This document shows, piece by piece, positions 10,135 through 19,070 of a stretch of 64,000 bases of DNA. Source of the DNA: VFMC01 sp040398525 (GTDB taxonomy: Bacteria; Actinomycetota; Acidimicrobiia; Acidimicrobiales; Ilumatobacteraceae); the NCBI GenBank assembly GCA_040398525.1, contig JBBATY010000003.1, positions 1-64,000 on the forward strand, read 5' to 3'. Position 1 is the first letter of the stretch. The number at the start of each line of letters is the position of its first letter. The position numbers and the translations under genes were made by a program. The notes below the pieces were generated by a model. It ran no database searches. It saw only the letters and a program-made list of their open reading frames with translations, and had not been told where the DNA came from.

Positions 10135-13100
10135 GACCGGACCTCGTCGTCGGGCTCGCCGTCGTCGGCGAGCCCATCACCAGCATCGTCCGCACGATCG
10201 TGCCGTTCCTCGACGAGCAGGTCGGCGGCGACCGGGTCGTCCGAAACCGGGTCGGTGGCGACCGGGTCGTCCGAAACTGGGTCGGCGGCGACCGGGTCGT
10301 CCGAAACCGGGTCGGTAGCGACCGGATCGTCCGAAACCGGGTCGGTAGCGACCGGAGACCCGACGCTGGCCTCGACAGCAACTGGTGCCTCATCGACCTC
10401 GGCCTCGCCCCCGACCGGCTCGTCGACTGCGGCGGGAGCCGCGCGATGGAGCACCGGGTCGAGCGTGAGCACCGGCTCGACATCGCCGTTCGTCGTGAGC
10501 ACCCGCTCGGGCCGGCGAGGCAACCGCGCGCCGAGCGTCACGGCGAGCACCAGCAGCCACGCCATCACCTGGACGAGCACCACGAGACGGCGCGAGGCCG
10601 GGTTGTCGAAACCGATCGTCGCCGTGCCAGCGGCGTCGAGGTCGAACGCCGTGGTGATCCCGAAGGCGGGGCGTCGGTCAATCTCCTGGTCGCCCAACGT
10701 GAGCGACCAGCCCTCGTCGAGGGGGACTCCGAGGTGGACGGTGCCCGCGGGCACCTCCGCTGACACACCGCGAAGGTGGTCGGCTCCGATCATGATCGGC
10801 GCTGCGCCGGACGCATCTGAACGCGCCCGCGCCGGTGCACCTGCGCTCTTGCTTGCCTCGGCACCCGACGCGGTGAGCACACTGCGCAGTGGGATCCACG
10901 CCCGGTTCTCGAAGGCGACGAAGTTGGGCGGGCTGTACTCCTCGGCCAGGTCGAGTTGGTCGCCGATTGCGTCGAGCAACCCGGCCGGAAGCGGCAGCGG
11001 ATCGGTCGAGGTCGACACGACACCATCGGCGACCGGCACCACCACGTACCGCACCCCGAACGGCGCGAGCAGGCGGCCCACGCGAGTGGTCGAACCAGAA
11101 GCCAACGCGGCGAGCGCAGCCGCAACGTCGTCGTCGCCCTCGCTCGCGCGGCCGCGCCAGGTCTCGTCGACCTCGAGCGTGCGGTTGGTGGTGATGGCGT
11201 AGGCGACACCCGGACCCACAGGTCGACCCACGACCGGAAGGACACGTTGGTCGCCGATCCAGAGCACGCGATAGTCACCCTCGGCATTGCTGCGCAGCGA
11301 CAACAGGTCGACCATCGTGGTCTCCGGCAGGTTCCAACGACCCGTCTGGACGGCGAAGATGCCGGGCACTGCGCCGAGGACGATCGCAATGGCACCGATC
11401 AGGCTCAGCGGCTGGCGCCAGCCAAAATCGCCACCGCGGACATCGAGCTCGAAGGCCGCCACGACGCAGCCCGCGGCCAGTGCCAGCCCGACGGCGACGG
11501 GCACCAGCACGATGCCGGGCTCGGGCAACTGGAACGGCATCTGCCCACCGTCGTCGAGCACGGCGAACCAGGCGAACACGACGACCAGGGCACCCGACCG
11601 GACCGCCCAGCCGAAGCGGCCTCCACGCCCGATCAGGATCGCCGCGACCACGGGCAGGTAGAGGGCGATGGAGATCGCCGCGCCCCGAGCAGAGCCCACA
11701 TCGAAGGTGAGCAGGTCGAACGTCGACAGGCCCCGACTGCCGTTCGGTGGGGGGCCGACGACCCCGGCCCATCCCTCCGACCCGAAGATGCCCCACGACC
11801 ACGGAAGATTGAGCAGCCAACCGACTGCCGCCGAGCAGACACCGACGCCACCGAACACCAGCGCAGCTCGGGTGCCGGCACCGCTGAGCAGTGTCGCTGC
11901 GGCGAGCACGACGGCCACAGCCACGAGCACCAGCACGTAGGCGGGCTCGAGCGCCGTCGCCACGGCCGCCACGAAGCCTCCTGCCGCCACTGCCCTCACC
12001 AACCGACGAGCCGGGACGCCGAGCGCCTGCTCGTCGCCGGTGTCGCCGACCATCGCCTCGAGGCCGGCGGCGCGACGCATCGCGTCGATCGACCACGGCA
12101 ACGCCGCGTAGACCGCCAGCGCACCCCAGCGCCCCATCGAGAGGAGCTGAGCCGGCAGGGGTACCACCAGGTACACAACGGTTGCGACGAGCCGCGACCG
12201 GGTCGAGCTGTAGGCGCGGCTGAGCCTCCACATCCCGAGCGCACCCACGACGAGCAGACCGACGATCGACAGCGTGTGGAGCAGTCCCATCCGGAACAGC
12301 GTCGCTGCGCTGGCGACACCGATCAGGCCGACGCCGGTGGGCATCGCCGATCGCGTGCCGAGGCCCTGCGCGTTCCAGGCACTCAGGTAGCTGCGCAGCA
12401 TCTGCGCCGGGCTGTCGGCGAACGGCAGGAACTCGCCCACGGGAGGAACCCCGTCCGTGAGGAGGTGGCGGCTGCCGACGAGCACGGTGCCGACGATCGC
12501 CAGCCAGGCGAGGGCCGACCCGGCTCCGGCACGCTCGCGCCACGGTCGCACCGCCTCGCGCGAGTCAGTGCGGACATCGCGCGACCTCAGGTACGTCGAG
12601 AGGCGGGCGCTCCCCCGCATCTGCAGCCCGACGATCTCGCGATCCGGCACCAGTCGGCCGGCCGACACCTCCCGGCGCCGGCGCACCAGCGCGGGGATGC
12701 GACCGACCTGGGAGACGAGGGCACGCCACGCCGCCCACGCACGCGCTGCGCCGCCGGTGAACACACCCACCACCAGCTGACCCACCGTGAGCGCCACCAA
12801 CTGCAGCAGCACCAGCGGAAGGCGCCGCGCTCCGGTGAGGGTGGTGACGGTGTCGATGCGGTGCCGTTCACTGAGCGACACGTGGGCGAGGTCGGGGCGA
12901 CGCTCGGCGAGCCGACCGAGGTGGCGGGCCCGGGCCGACGGCACCACGATCACCCGTGCGCCACCGAGATGGGTTCGCCAGCACAGATCGAGGCCGTCAC
13001 CGTGGAAATCGATGGAATCGTCGAACCCCCCGAGCGAGCGGAACAGGTCGGCACGAACGAGCAGGCACGCCGAGGGGAGGGCGAACACGTCGCGCACCGC

Positions 13101-13586
13101 GTCGTGCTGCTCCTGGTCGGCCTCACCGGGCTCGATGACAGGGTCGATCTCGCCGAAGCGGTCGACCGCCAAGCCGACGTGCTGCAGCACGACGGGCTCG
13201 TTCCAGTCGACGAGCTTCGGCCCGACGATGCCGGCGTTCGAGCGGTAGAGCTCCTCGACGAGCAGACGGATCGCGTCCGGCTCGAGTGCCACGTCGTCGT
13301 GGAGGAGGCAGAAGAAGCCGTTATCGCCCTCGACGAGCCGCATCACCTCATTGGCGGTCGGGCCGTACCCACGGTTGGTCTCCACGGCACGGACGAAGGC
13401 GTTCGGCAATGCGGCAGCGATCTGCGCGGGGAGGTCGCCCAGCTCGCCCACCACCAAGAAGAGGTGGCGCAGGTTGGAGTAGTCCTGCGCAGCGAGGCCG
13501 GCGAGCACCTCGGAGAACCACGCGGCGGGCTCGTGCACCACCACGACCGCCACGACGGGGGGCGCGAGCTCGTCGGGGGTCTCCAC
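10131..13586 (-). CDS. GT2 glycosyltransferase fused to a large membrane domain
   Basis: 1151 residues. The N-terminal 250 or so form a GT-A family 2 domain (VVAVVVVHEP, then FFCLLHDDVALEPDAIR with a DD metal motif, then the acceptor-side HLGGARVIVVPSARARHLG). The rest holds about a dozen membrane spans, a large extracytoplasmic region at roughly 750-1000, and a last span near 1015-1035. The C-terminal tail carries a 10-residue tandem repeat. GT2 enzymes of this size lie in actinobacterial cell-wall loci and are thought to build envelope polysaccharides; the sugar is not known. The GTG start has no ribosome binding site, but TAACCT lies 9 bases upstream. Confidence 0.85.
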   Translation of the reverse strand: METPDELAPPVVAVVVVHEPAAWFSEVLAGLAAQDYSNLRHLFLVVGELGDLPAQIAAALPNAFVRAVETNRGYGPTANEVMRLVEGDNGFFCLLHDDVALEPDAIRLLVEELYRSNAGIVGPKLVDWNEPVVLQHVGLAVDRFGEIDPVIEPGEADQEQHDAVRDVFALPSACLLVRADLFRSLGGFDDSIDFHGDGLDLCWRTHLGGARVIVVPSARARHLGRLAERRPDLAHVSLSERHRIDTVTTLTGARRLPLVLLQLVALTVGQLVVGVFTGGAARAWAAWRALVSQVGRIPALVRRRREVSAGRLVPDREIVGLQMRGSARLSTYLRSRDVRTDSREAVRPWRERAGAGSALAWLAIVGTVLVGSRHLLTDGVPPVGEFLPFADSPAQMLRSYLSAWNAQGLGTRSAMPTGVGLIGVASAATLFRMGLLHTLSIVGLLVVGALGMWRLSRAYSSTRSRLVATVVYLVVPLPAQLLSMGRWGALAVYAALPWSIDAMRRAAGLEAMVGDTGDEQALGVPARRLVRAVAAGGFVAAVATALEPAYVLVLVAVAVVLAAATLLSGAGTRAALVFGGVGVCSAAVGWLLNLPWSWGIFGSEGWAGVVGPPPNGSRGLSTFDLLTFDVGSARGAAISIALYLPVVAAILIGRGGRFGWAVRSGALVVVFAWFAVLDDGGQMPFQLPEPGIVLVPVAVGLALAAGCVVAAFELDVRGGDFGWRQPLSLIGAIAIVLGAVPGIFAVQTGRWNLPETTMVDLLSLRSNAEGDYRVLWIGDQRVLPVVGRPVGPGVAYAITTNRTLEVDETWRGRASEGDDDVAAALAALASGSTTRVGRLLAPFGVRYVVVPVADGVVSTSTDPLPLPAGLLDAIGDQLDLAEEYSPPNFVAFENRAWIPLRSVLTASGAEASKSAGAPARARSDASGAAPIMIGADHLRGVSAEVPAGTVHLGVPLDEGWSLTLGDQEIDRRPAFGITTAFDLDAAGTATIGFDNPASRRLVVLVQVMAWLLVLAVTLGARLPRRPERVLTTNGDVEPVLTLDPVLHRAAPAAVDEPVGGEAEVDEAPVAVEASVGSPVATDPVSDDPVATDPVSDDPVAADPVSDDPVATDPVSDDPVAADLLVEERHDRADDAGDGLADDGEPDDEVRS
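10221..10355 (-). repeat. 30-base tandem repeat, 4.5 copies, in the GT2 tail
   Basis: Four full 30-base units and one half unit, differing at only a few positions, encode repeats of PVSDDPVATD on the minus strand. The strong DNA-level identity suggests recent expansion or ongoing copy-number change. The encoded tail is acidic and probably disordered on the cytoplasmic side. Confidence 0.92.
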
Positions 13587-13682
13587 GAAGGAGCGAGGTT
13601 AGCGGCGCGCACCTCCTGTCGGCCGGTCACCACCGGTATCGTCGGACCAGCAGGCCACCCACGTCCCGTCCTGCGGAGCTCG

Positions 13683-13952
13683 ATGATGAACATCTTCCCC
13701 TCCTACGACCTCACCGACTTCGATCTCAGCCGACTCGACCTCGAGCGTGTCGCCCGCTTGGCGCGCGACACTGCTTACGTGGCGGTCGGCGCGAGTGTGC
13801 TCGGTATCCAACGAGCCAACGTCCGCCGTCTCGAGGCCGAGCGCCTGCTACGCGAACGCGCACCCGAGGCAGCAACCGTGCTCGAGAGCACCCAACAGGC
13901 CGCGACGACGGTGGTGCGCCAACTGGTGGCATCGGCGCGGCTGCTGCGCTGA
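13683..13952 (+). CDS. Small conserved-looking protein of unknown function
   Basis: 89 residues starting MMNIFPSYDLTDFDLSRLDL. The N-terminal part is acidic and leucine-rich, then comes YVAVGASVLGIQRANVRR, then a charged helix-forming tail. There is no strong membrane span and no recognised domain. A GGAG site lies 4 bases before the first ATG and 7 before the second, so the second (13686) may be the true start. It sits alone between two minus-strand genes, divergent from the GT2 gene and convergent with the SpoIID-like gene with 6 bases between stops. The ribosome binding site and amphipathic pattern argue that it is real. Confidence 0.6.
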   Translation: MMNIFPSYDLTDFDLSRLDLERVARLARDTAYVAVGASVLGIQRANVRRLEAERLLRERAPEAATVLESTQQAATTVVRQLVASARLLR

Positions 13953-13958
13953 CGACGG

Positions 13959-16565
13959 TCAGCCGAACCAGCCGCTGACGTCGACCACCACGTGGGCCGA
14001 GCCGTTGGTGACGAAGCACCAGTCGCCCGTGGTGCTCACCGCTGCGCGCACCGGTGCCGCGGTGTTCCGACGGATCTGGTAGCGCAACATCGAGACGTCG
14101 GGGGTCCGCGGCAGGCACGGATGGACGGTGACATACCCGGCCTGGGTGCCCTCGACCGCCGTGACCTGGGCGGCAACGGCCCGAACGCCCGTCGCCGGGA
14201 CCCCGGCCGGCCCCGTGATGTCGAGCCGCCGCGGCACATTCCGCCCGAAGGCCCCGCTCCACATCAGACCCGTGCGTGTGTCGGCCACGCGAGCCTGCGG
14301 GAGGGCGACATAGCGCGTCGTCGCGGTAGGCCCGTACCAGCCGGCCAGATCGACGACGAGATGCATCGCCGCAGTGGCCCGCAGGCAGACCTCGCCCGAT
14401 GCGCTCACCCGCACGTCGACAGCATTGGCCGCCGACGAGCCACGGGCGACGTTCAACGAGCTCACAGCCGGCATCGGTACATCACAGGGCCAGACGGTGA
14501 CATGTGCATCAGCGGCAGCATCGACCGCATGGACGACGAGTGAGGCGGCCGTCGATCCGGCGGGCCCAGCGCCAGGCCCGCGTGTGCCGACCCGGACGAC
14601 GGTCTGGGCTGGGACCAACCGCTTGGTCGGTCGCGAGTCGTAGCGCCGCGAGGTCGTGATCGGTTCGAAGCGGGATCCGGCCGAGGTGGAGAACGATCCG
14701 AACAGATCGAGCACCACGTGCGTCGTGACGCTGCTGAAGACGCAGAAACTGCCGTCGGGCGCGAGCGGCACGAACGCGGCAGCGCTCGAGGTGCCCCCCT
14801 GGAGGGTCTGCACTGCCGACACCCCCGGCCGCGCCGTGCCGCAGGCGTAGGCCGTCAGGAAGCCGTTGCCGCTCGGCCCGACCGCGATCAGGTTCACGGC
14901 GGCGGCCGTCGACCCCACCGGCACCGAAGGCCGGACGACGAGCGTGCAGCCTGCCCCCACCACGCCGACCGTCGTGCCCGTGCCGTTGCGGGTGTCGAGC
15001 AATCGGCTCGGTGTCGCCGCAGTGAAGCCGGCCGGAGCAGCGGCAGTCGCCGTGCGTACCACCGGTGGAGCGTCGCGGCCGGCGCAGGCCGACGGTGGCG
15101 TCGGCATCGTGGTGGTCGTCGTGGTCGACGACGGTGGCACCGTGGTCGCGGGGGTCGTGGTCGGCGGGACCGTGGTCGGCGGGACCGTCGTCGGCGGGAC
15201 CGTCGTCGGCGGGACCGTCGTCGGCGGGATCGTGGTCGGCGGGATCGTCGTCGGCGGTGTCGTGGTCGGCGGCGGTGTCGCGCTGCGGATCGAGAACCAG
15301 TCCGAGCGCAGGCCGATCGCCCGCCGGAAGGTGTCGCCGCTGAGCGTCACCGATCCGGCCGTGCCCGTCACGGTGATCGACTGCACACGCCCGCCCCACT
15401 CACCCTGTCCGGTCCGGCGGTTGACGACGAACCCCGTGTACTGGCCGATCGCCGGCCAGGCATTCGACACGGTGCTGGCCGGCACGTTGACGGTCCAGCG
15501 GTGAAAGGGGTTCGCGGCTGTTGCGTCACCGAGGTCTTCGACGGCAGGGAACGGCAGTGTGCTCGCTGCGGTCCAGCCACCCGACGACGACGAGAACATC
15601 GCGTAGGCGACCGGACCGGTGGCCGAACCGACCCGGCGCACCATCCCGGCGGTCGCAGCCACTGCGGCGTCGGTCGACGGGTATTCGATCCGCTTGATCG
15701 TTCCCGCCACACCTTGTCGAGTGAGCACCCCCGGATAGAACTGGCACACCAGGTCGCACGTCTTCGCATACGAGTAGCGCTTCTCTGCGATCGAGTAGGT
15801 GCGAGCGGCGATTGCCTGGGCCTGCAGTGCCTGCGAGCCCTTGGCCGCCCACGACGGCGACATCTCCGATGCGACGATCGGGCGCAAGTAGTGCTCGAGG
15901 GGGACCTCGTTCACCGTCCGGTTCTCGCCCGCTGTCCCGTTGACGGCGCGGATCGACCCCCGGTAGCTGCGCACGATGCCGGTCGATTCGCATACGGCCG
16001 CCAGGTCGCGGTGATCGGTGCTCGCCGAGGTGTCCGTCACCGGCCGGATCGTCACCGACGGAACACCGGAGGCCACGACGGTCCAGCCGGTCGCGAGCGG
16101 GTCGGCAGCGGTGGGGCACACCATGTCGGGGCGAGCCCACACCGTGTAGCTACGCGCTGCCGTCTCGCGGGCGACCACCGAACCCCATGGCCCACCGGCC
16201 ACCCCGTCGACAGCGAGCAGCGCACGGTCGTTCACCACCGCGGTCTGCTGGTCGTCGAGCCGCATCAACCGGACGGTCATCGTCGTCACATCGGTCGTGC
16301 CGGCCACCGTGCCGCCGTAGTAGTGGTCGAGGATCTGTCCGGCGGACCAGCCATAGTCGGCCGCATAGCCGTAGGCGCCCCACTGGCTCATGCCGATGCC
16401 GTGGCCGTTGCCCCGCCCATCGATCACCAGGGTCGACGCTGGGCTGGTGGCCGACACGATGACGGGTGTCGCCACGGCCAGGCCGCTGACACCGACGGCG
16501 AGCGCGCCGATCAGGGCCGCCGCATGCCGACGGCCGAGAACTCGAGAATGCGGACGGTCACCCAT
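13959..16565 (-). CDS. Secreted SpoIID/LytB-like protein with three C-terminal beta repeats
   Basis: 868 residues: signal peptide (about 1-40), a SpoIID/LytB module (about 45-415), a Pro/Thr linker of PPTTV units (about 425-487), and three repeats of about 115 residues. Seen: GHGIGMSQWGAYGYA near residue 54 and VPLEHYLRPIVASEMSPSW near 222, the latter containing the glutamate expected to be catalytic. SpoIID-family proteins are lytic transglycosylases acting on peptidoglycan. Here the GHG motif precedes the EYL-type motif, the reverse of Bacillus SpoIID but familiar in actinobacteria. Each C-terminal repeat has a DTR-like start, a PC...C pair and an ending such as VVVDVSGWFG. Cell-wall remodelling outside the membrane is inferred. 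Confidence 0.85.
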   Translation of the reverse strand: MGDRPHSRVLGRRHAAALIGALAVGVSGLAVATPVIVSATSPASTLVIDGRGNGHGIGMSQWGAYGYAADYGWSAGQILDHYYGGTVAGTTDVTTMTVRLMRLDDQQTAVVNDRALLAVDGVAGGPWGSVVARETAARSYTVWARPDMVCPTAADPLATGWTVVASGVPSVTIRPVTDTSASTDHRDLAAVCESTGIVRSYRGSIRAVNGTAGENRTVNEVPLEHYLRPIVASEMSPSWAAKGSQALQAQAIAARTYSIAEKRYSYAKTCDLVCQFYPGVLTRQGVAGTIKRIEYPSTDAAVAATAGMVRRVGSATGPVAYAMFSSSSGGWTAASTLPFPAVEDLGDATAANPFHRWTVNVPASTVSNAWPAIGQYTGFVVNRRTGQGEWGGRVQSITVTGTAGSVTLSGDTFRRAIGLRSDWFSIRSATPPPTTTPPTTIPPTTIPPTTVPPTTVPPTTVPPTTVPPTTTPATTVPPSSTTTTTTMPTPPSACAGRDAPPVVRTATAAAPAGFTAATPSRLLDTRNGTGTTVGVVGAGCTLVVRPSVPVGSTAAAVNLIAVGPSGNGFLTAYACGTARPGVSAVQTLQGGTSSAAAFVPLAPDGSFCVFSSVTTHVVLDLFGSFSTSAGSRFEPITTSRRYDSRPTKRLVPAQTVVRVGTRGPGAGPAGSTAASLVVHAVDAAADAHVTVWPCDVPMPAVSSLNVARGSSAANAVDVRVSASGEVCLRATAAMHLVVDLAGWYGPTATTRYVALPQARVADTRTGLMWSGAFGRNVPRRLDITGPAGVPATGVRAVAAQVTAVEGTQAGYVTVHPCLPRTPDVSMLRYQIRRNTAAPVRAAVSTTGDWCFVTNGSAHVVVDVSGWFG
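15136..15285 (-). repeat. 15-base tandem repeats encoding the PPTTV linker
   Basis: About eight near-identical units of gtcggcgggaccgtc-type sequence encode PPTTV/PPTTI repeats between the SpoIID module and the C-terminal beta repeats. Confidence 0.9.
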
Positions 16566-16660
16566 CGATGAATGATCGGCATCGCCGGGGCCCTTCTTGA
16601 GCCGACCGGCCCGGCGCTGTCAGGGAGGGTTGCGCGGCCAGCATGTAAGGTGCCCCACTC

Positions 16661-17986
16661 GTGGCACGCATTGACGACAACCGTTCCGCACGCATGCCAC
16701 TCCCCGAGGGCACGATCCCCGTCGCCATCGGGTTGCTCATCGCCGGCATCAGCAGTTTTGCGTTCTTCCGGGTCGGCAAGATGGCCCTCGGCAGCGAAGA
16801 GGCGTTCCAACCGGTGATCAGCCTGTGGTTCGCCACGTTCGCCCTGGCACCCGGGTTGTTCCTGCCACTCGAGCAGGAACTCGGTCGCAGTCTGTCGGCC
16901 CGCCGCGCCCGCGGCGAGGGCGGACGGCCCGTGGTGATGCGCGTGCTCACCCTCGGCGCCGTGCTGGCGCTCATCGTCACCGTCGTGATCATCTCCCTCG
17001 GCCCGTGGCTCAGCGACTCGTACTTCGGCCACAACTGGACGATGGTCGCCGCGCTGATCCTCGCTGTGATCTCGTATGCGCCGGCGCACCTGTCGAGGGG
17101 CCTGTGCAGCGGGATGGGTCGCTTCCACTCGTACGCGGTGGTGATGGGCGGCGACGGCGTGGTGCGCATCGTGCTGTGCCTGCTCCTGGCCGGTGTGGGC
17201 GTGAGCGCCGTCGGGTGGTATGGGCTCGTCGTCGCGGTGGCCCCGCTGTTCGGCGTGGCGCTGGTGGCCTGGCGTCGCCAGCTCGTCACCGAGCCCGGAC
17301 CGCCGGCCGAGTGGTCGGAGGTCACCCCCAACCTCGGTTGGCTGCTGCTCGGCTCGCTGATGGCCGCCGGCCTCGTGAACGCCGGGCCGATCGCCACCAG
17401 CCTGCTGGCCTCGCCCGACGAACGTGCGATGGTCACCCGCTTCGGCTACGGCGTGATCCTGGCGCGCATCCCGCTGTTCATGTTCCAAGCGGTGCAAGCC
17501 GCGCTGCTCCCCCGCCTCGCCCACCTGGCCGCGCGAGGCGAGATGGACGAGTTCGTGGTGGGCTTCCGGCGGTTGATGAAGGTGGTGCTGGGCGTCGGCG
17601 TGCTCGGGGTGTCGGGCGCATTCGTGCTCGGCCCGCTCGCGGTCGAGATCCTCTACGACTCCGAGCTCAGCCGAGCCACACTGGCGACGCTGGCGCTCGG
17701 CAGCGTCTTCTACATGGTCGGCCTCGCCATGGCCCAGGCAGTGATCGCCCTCCACGGACACGCGCTCGTGGCCCTCGGGTGGACGACCGGGATGGTCACC
17801 TTCGTGCTGTCGACGTGGCTCATCTCCGGCGAGGTGTTCCGCCGGGTCGAGATCGCCCTGCTGGTCGGCTCGGGCGCAGCGATGGTGGTGTTCTGGTTGG
17901 CGCTACGCGCCCGGTTGCGGGCCGGAGCGGTGCCGAGCCAGGAGTCGGTCATCGAAGCGATGACCGATATGCCGTTCGAGGCCTGA
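16661..17986 (+). CDS. MOP-superfamily polysaccharide flippase (Wzx/MATE-like)
   Basis: 441 residues with about twelve hydrophobic segments and no soluble domain. The pattern, including ISSFAFFRVGKMALG at the start and a Pro-rich LPRLAHLAARGEMDEF loop near residue 285, fits oligosaccharide exporters of the MOP superfamily. It would move lipid-linked glycan units across the membrane, a natural partner for the glycosyltransferases in this window. It begins at GTG 16661; TAAGGT lies 9 bases upstream and no clear ribosome binding site is present. It is divergent from the SpoIID-like gene and convergent with gmd. Confidence 0.8.
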   Translation: MARIDDNRSARMPLPEGTIPVAIGLLIAGISSFAFFRVGKMALGSEEAFQPVISLWFATFALAPGLFLPLEQELGRSLSARRARGEGGRPVVMRVLTLGAVLALIVTVVIISLGPWLSDSYFGHNWTMVAALILAVISYAPAHLSRGLCSGMGRFHSYAVVMGGDGVVRIVLCLLLAGVGVSAVGWYGLVVAVAPLFGVALVAWRRQLVTEPGPPAEWSEVTPNLGWLLLGSLMAAGLVNAGPIATSLLASPDERAMVTRFGYGVILARIPLFMFQAVQAALLPRLAHLAARGEMDEFVVGFRRLMKVVLGVGVLGVSGAFVLGPLAVEILYDSELSRATLATLALGSVFYMVGLAMAQAVIALHGHALVALGWTTGMVTFVLSTWLISGEVFRRVEIALLVGSGAAMVVFWLALRARLRAGAVPSQESVIEAMTDMPFEA

Positions 17987-18011
17987 CGCCGGGCTGCCCG
18001 ACCGGCAGCGG

Positions 18012-19001
18012 TCAGCGGTTCCTGAGGCGGGCGGTCTCGTAGGCGAGGTCGTGGGTGACCATCATGCTGATCAACTCGGGGAAGGTGACCTCCGGCTGCC
18101 AGCCGAGCTGGTCGCGGGCCTTGGAGGCGTCGCCGATGAGCAGGTCGACTTCGGCCGGCCGGAAGAACTTCGGGTCCTGACGCACATACGGCCGCCAGTC
18201 GTCGACCCCGATCTCGGCGAACGCCCGCTCGACCAGCTCTTCGATCGAATGCGTCTCACCCGTCGCGATCACATAGTCATCGGGCTCGGGCTGCTGCAAC
18301 ATCATCCACATCGCCTTGACGTAATCGCCCGCATACCCCCAGTCACGCTTCGAATCGAGGTTGCCGAGCACGATCTCGTCCTGCACACCCAACTTGATGC
18401 GCGCCACACTGTTGGTCACCTTGCGGGTCACGAACTCCAACCCGCGGCGCGGGCCCTCGTGGTTGAACAAGATCCCCGAACACGCGAACAGGCCGTAGCT
18501 CTCGCGGTAGTTCACCGTGATGTCGTGACCGAACACCTTCGCGCACCCGTACGGCGACCGCGGATGGAACGGCGTCATCTCCGTCTGCGGGGTCTCACGC
18601 ACCTTGCCGAACATCTCCGACGACGACGCCTGATAGAAGCGGATCGGATTGTTCTGCGACCCACCCACGATCCGCACCGCGTCCAACATCCGCAACACAC
18701 CCGTCCCGGTGATGTTCGCCGTCAACTCCGCCTGATTGAAACTCATCGCCACGAAACTGATCGCCGCCAAGTTGTACACCTCATCAGGCTGCGCATAATC
18801 CAACGCCTTCACCAACGACGGCAGATCCGCCAGATCACCCGGCACCGCCTCCACGAACGGGAACTCGTCACGCAACTGCTGCATCCGCGGATTGTTCTGC
18901 CCCTTCACCATCCCGAACACCTCGTACCCCTTCGAATGAAGGAACTCGGCAAGATGCTGACCGTCCTGGCCAGTGATCCCGGTGATGAACGCTCGAGGCA
19001 T
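18012..19001 (-). CDS. gmd: GDP-mannose 4,6-dehydratase
   Basis: 329 residues, an extended SDR. Seen: the nucleotide loop TGITGQDGQHL, the active-site SSSEMFG, the catalytic SPYGCAK tyrosine-lysine pair and the late motif RPAEVDLLIGDASKA. It converts GDP-mannose to GDP-4-keto-6-deoxymannose, the precursor of GDP-fucose, GDP-rhamnose and GDP-perosamine. No reductase or aminotransferase for the next step is visible in the window, so the final sugar is unknown. The ATG at 19001 has AAGGA 5 bases upstream. Codon choice differs from neighbours: many GCG, TTG, GAT and AGT codons in the first half, where nearby genes prefer C-ending codons. Confidence 0.93.
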   Translation of the reverse strand: MPRAFITGITGQDGQHLAEFLHSKGYEVFGMVKGQNNPRMQQLRDEFPFVEAVPGDLADLPSLVKALDYAQPDEVYNLAAISFVAMSFNQAELTANITGTGVLRMLDAVRIVGGSQNNPIRFYQASSSEMFGKVRETPQTEMTPFHPRSPYGCAKVFGHDITVNYRESYGLFACSGILFNHEGPRRGLEFVTRKVTNSVARIKLGVQDEIVLGNLDSKRDWGYAGDYVKAMWMMLQQPEPDDYVIATGETHSIEELVERAFAEIGVDDWRPYVRQDPKFFRPAEVDLLIGDASKARDQLGWQPEVTFPELISMMVTHDLAYETARLRNR

Positions 19002-19070
19002 GACAATCCTTGGTGAAACAGGGGGCGACCCGAGTCTAGGTGTCACCCTCGGCTAGCGTGCGCCTGCGCC

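Noticed and set aside
10956..13952. Plus-strand frame of 998 codons antisense to the GT2 gene
   Set aside because: Only its last 89 codons look like a real protein with a ribosome binding site; the rest is an antisense shadow.
16583..16616. Imperfect GC-rich hairpin between the SpoIID-like and flippase genes
   Set aside because: A 9-base stem with a bulge and a long loop in DNA of this composition is expected by chance; its position between divergent starts also argues against a terminator.
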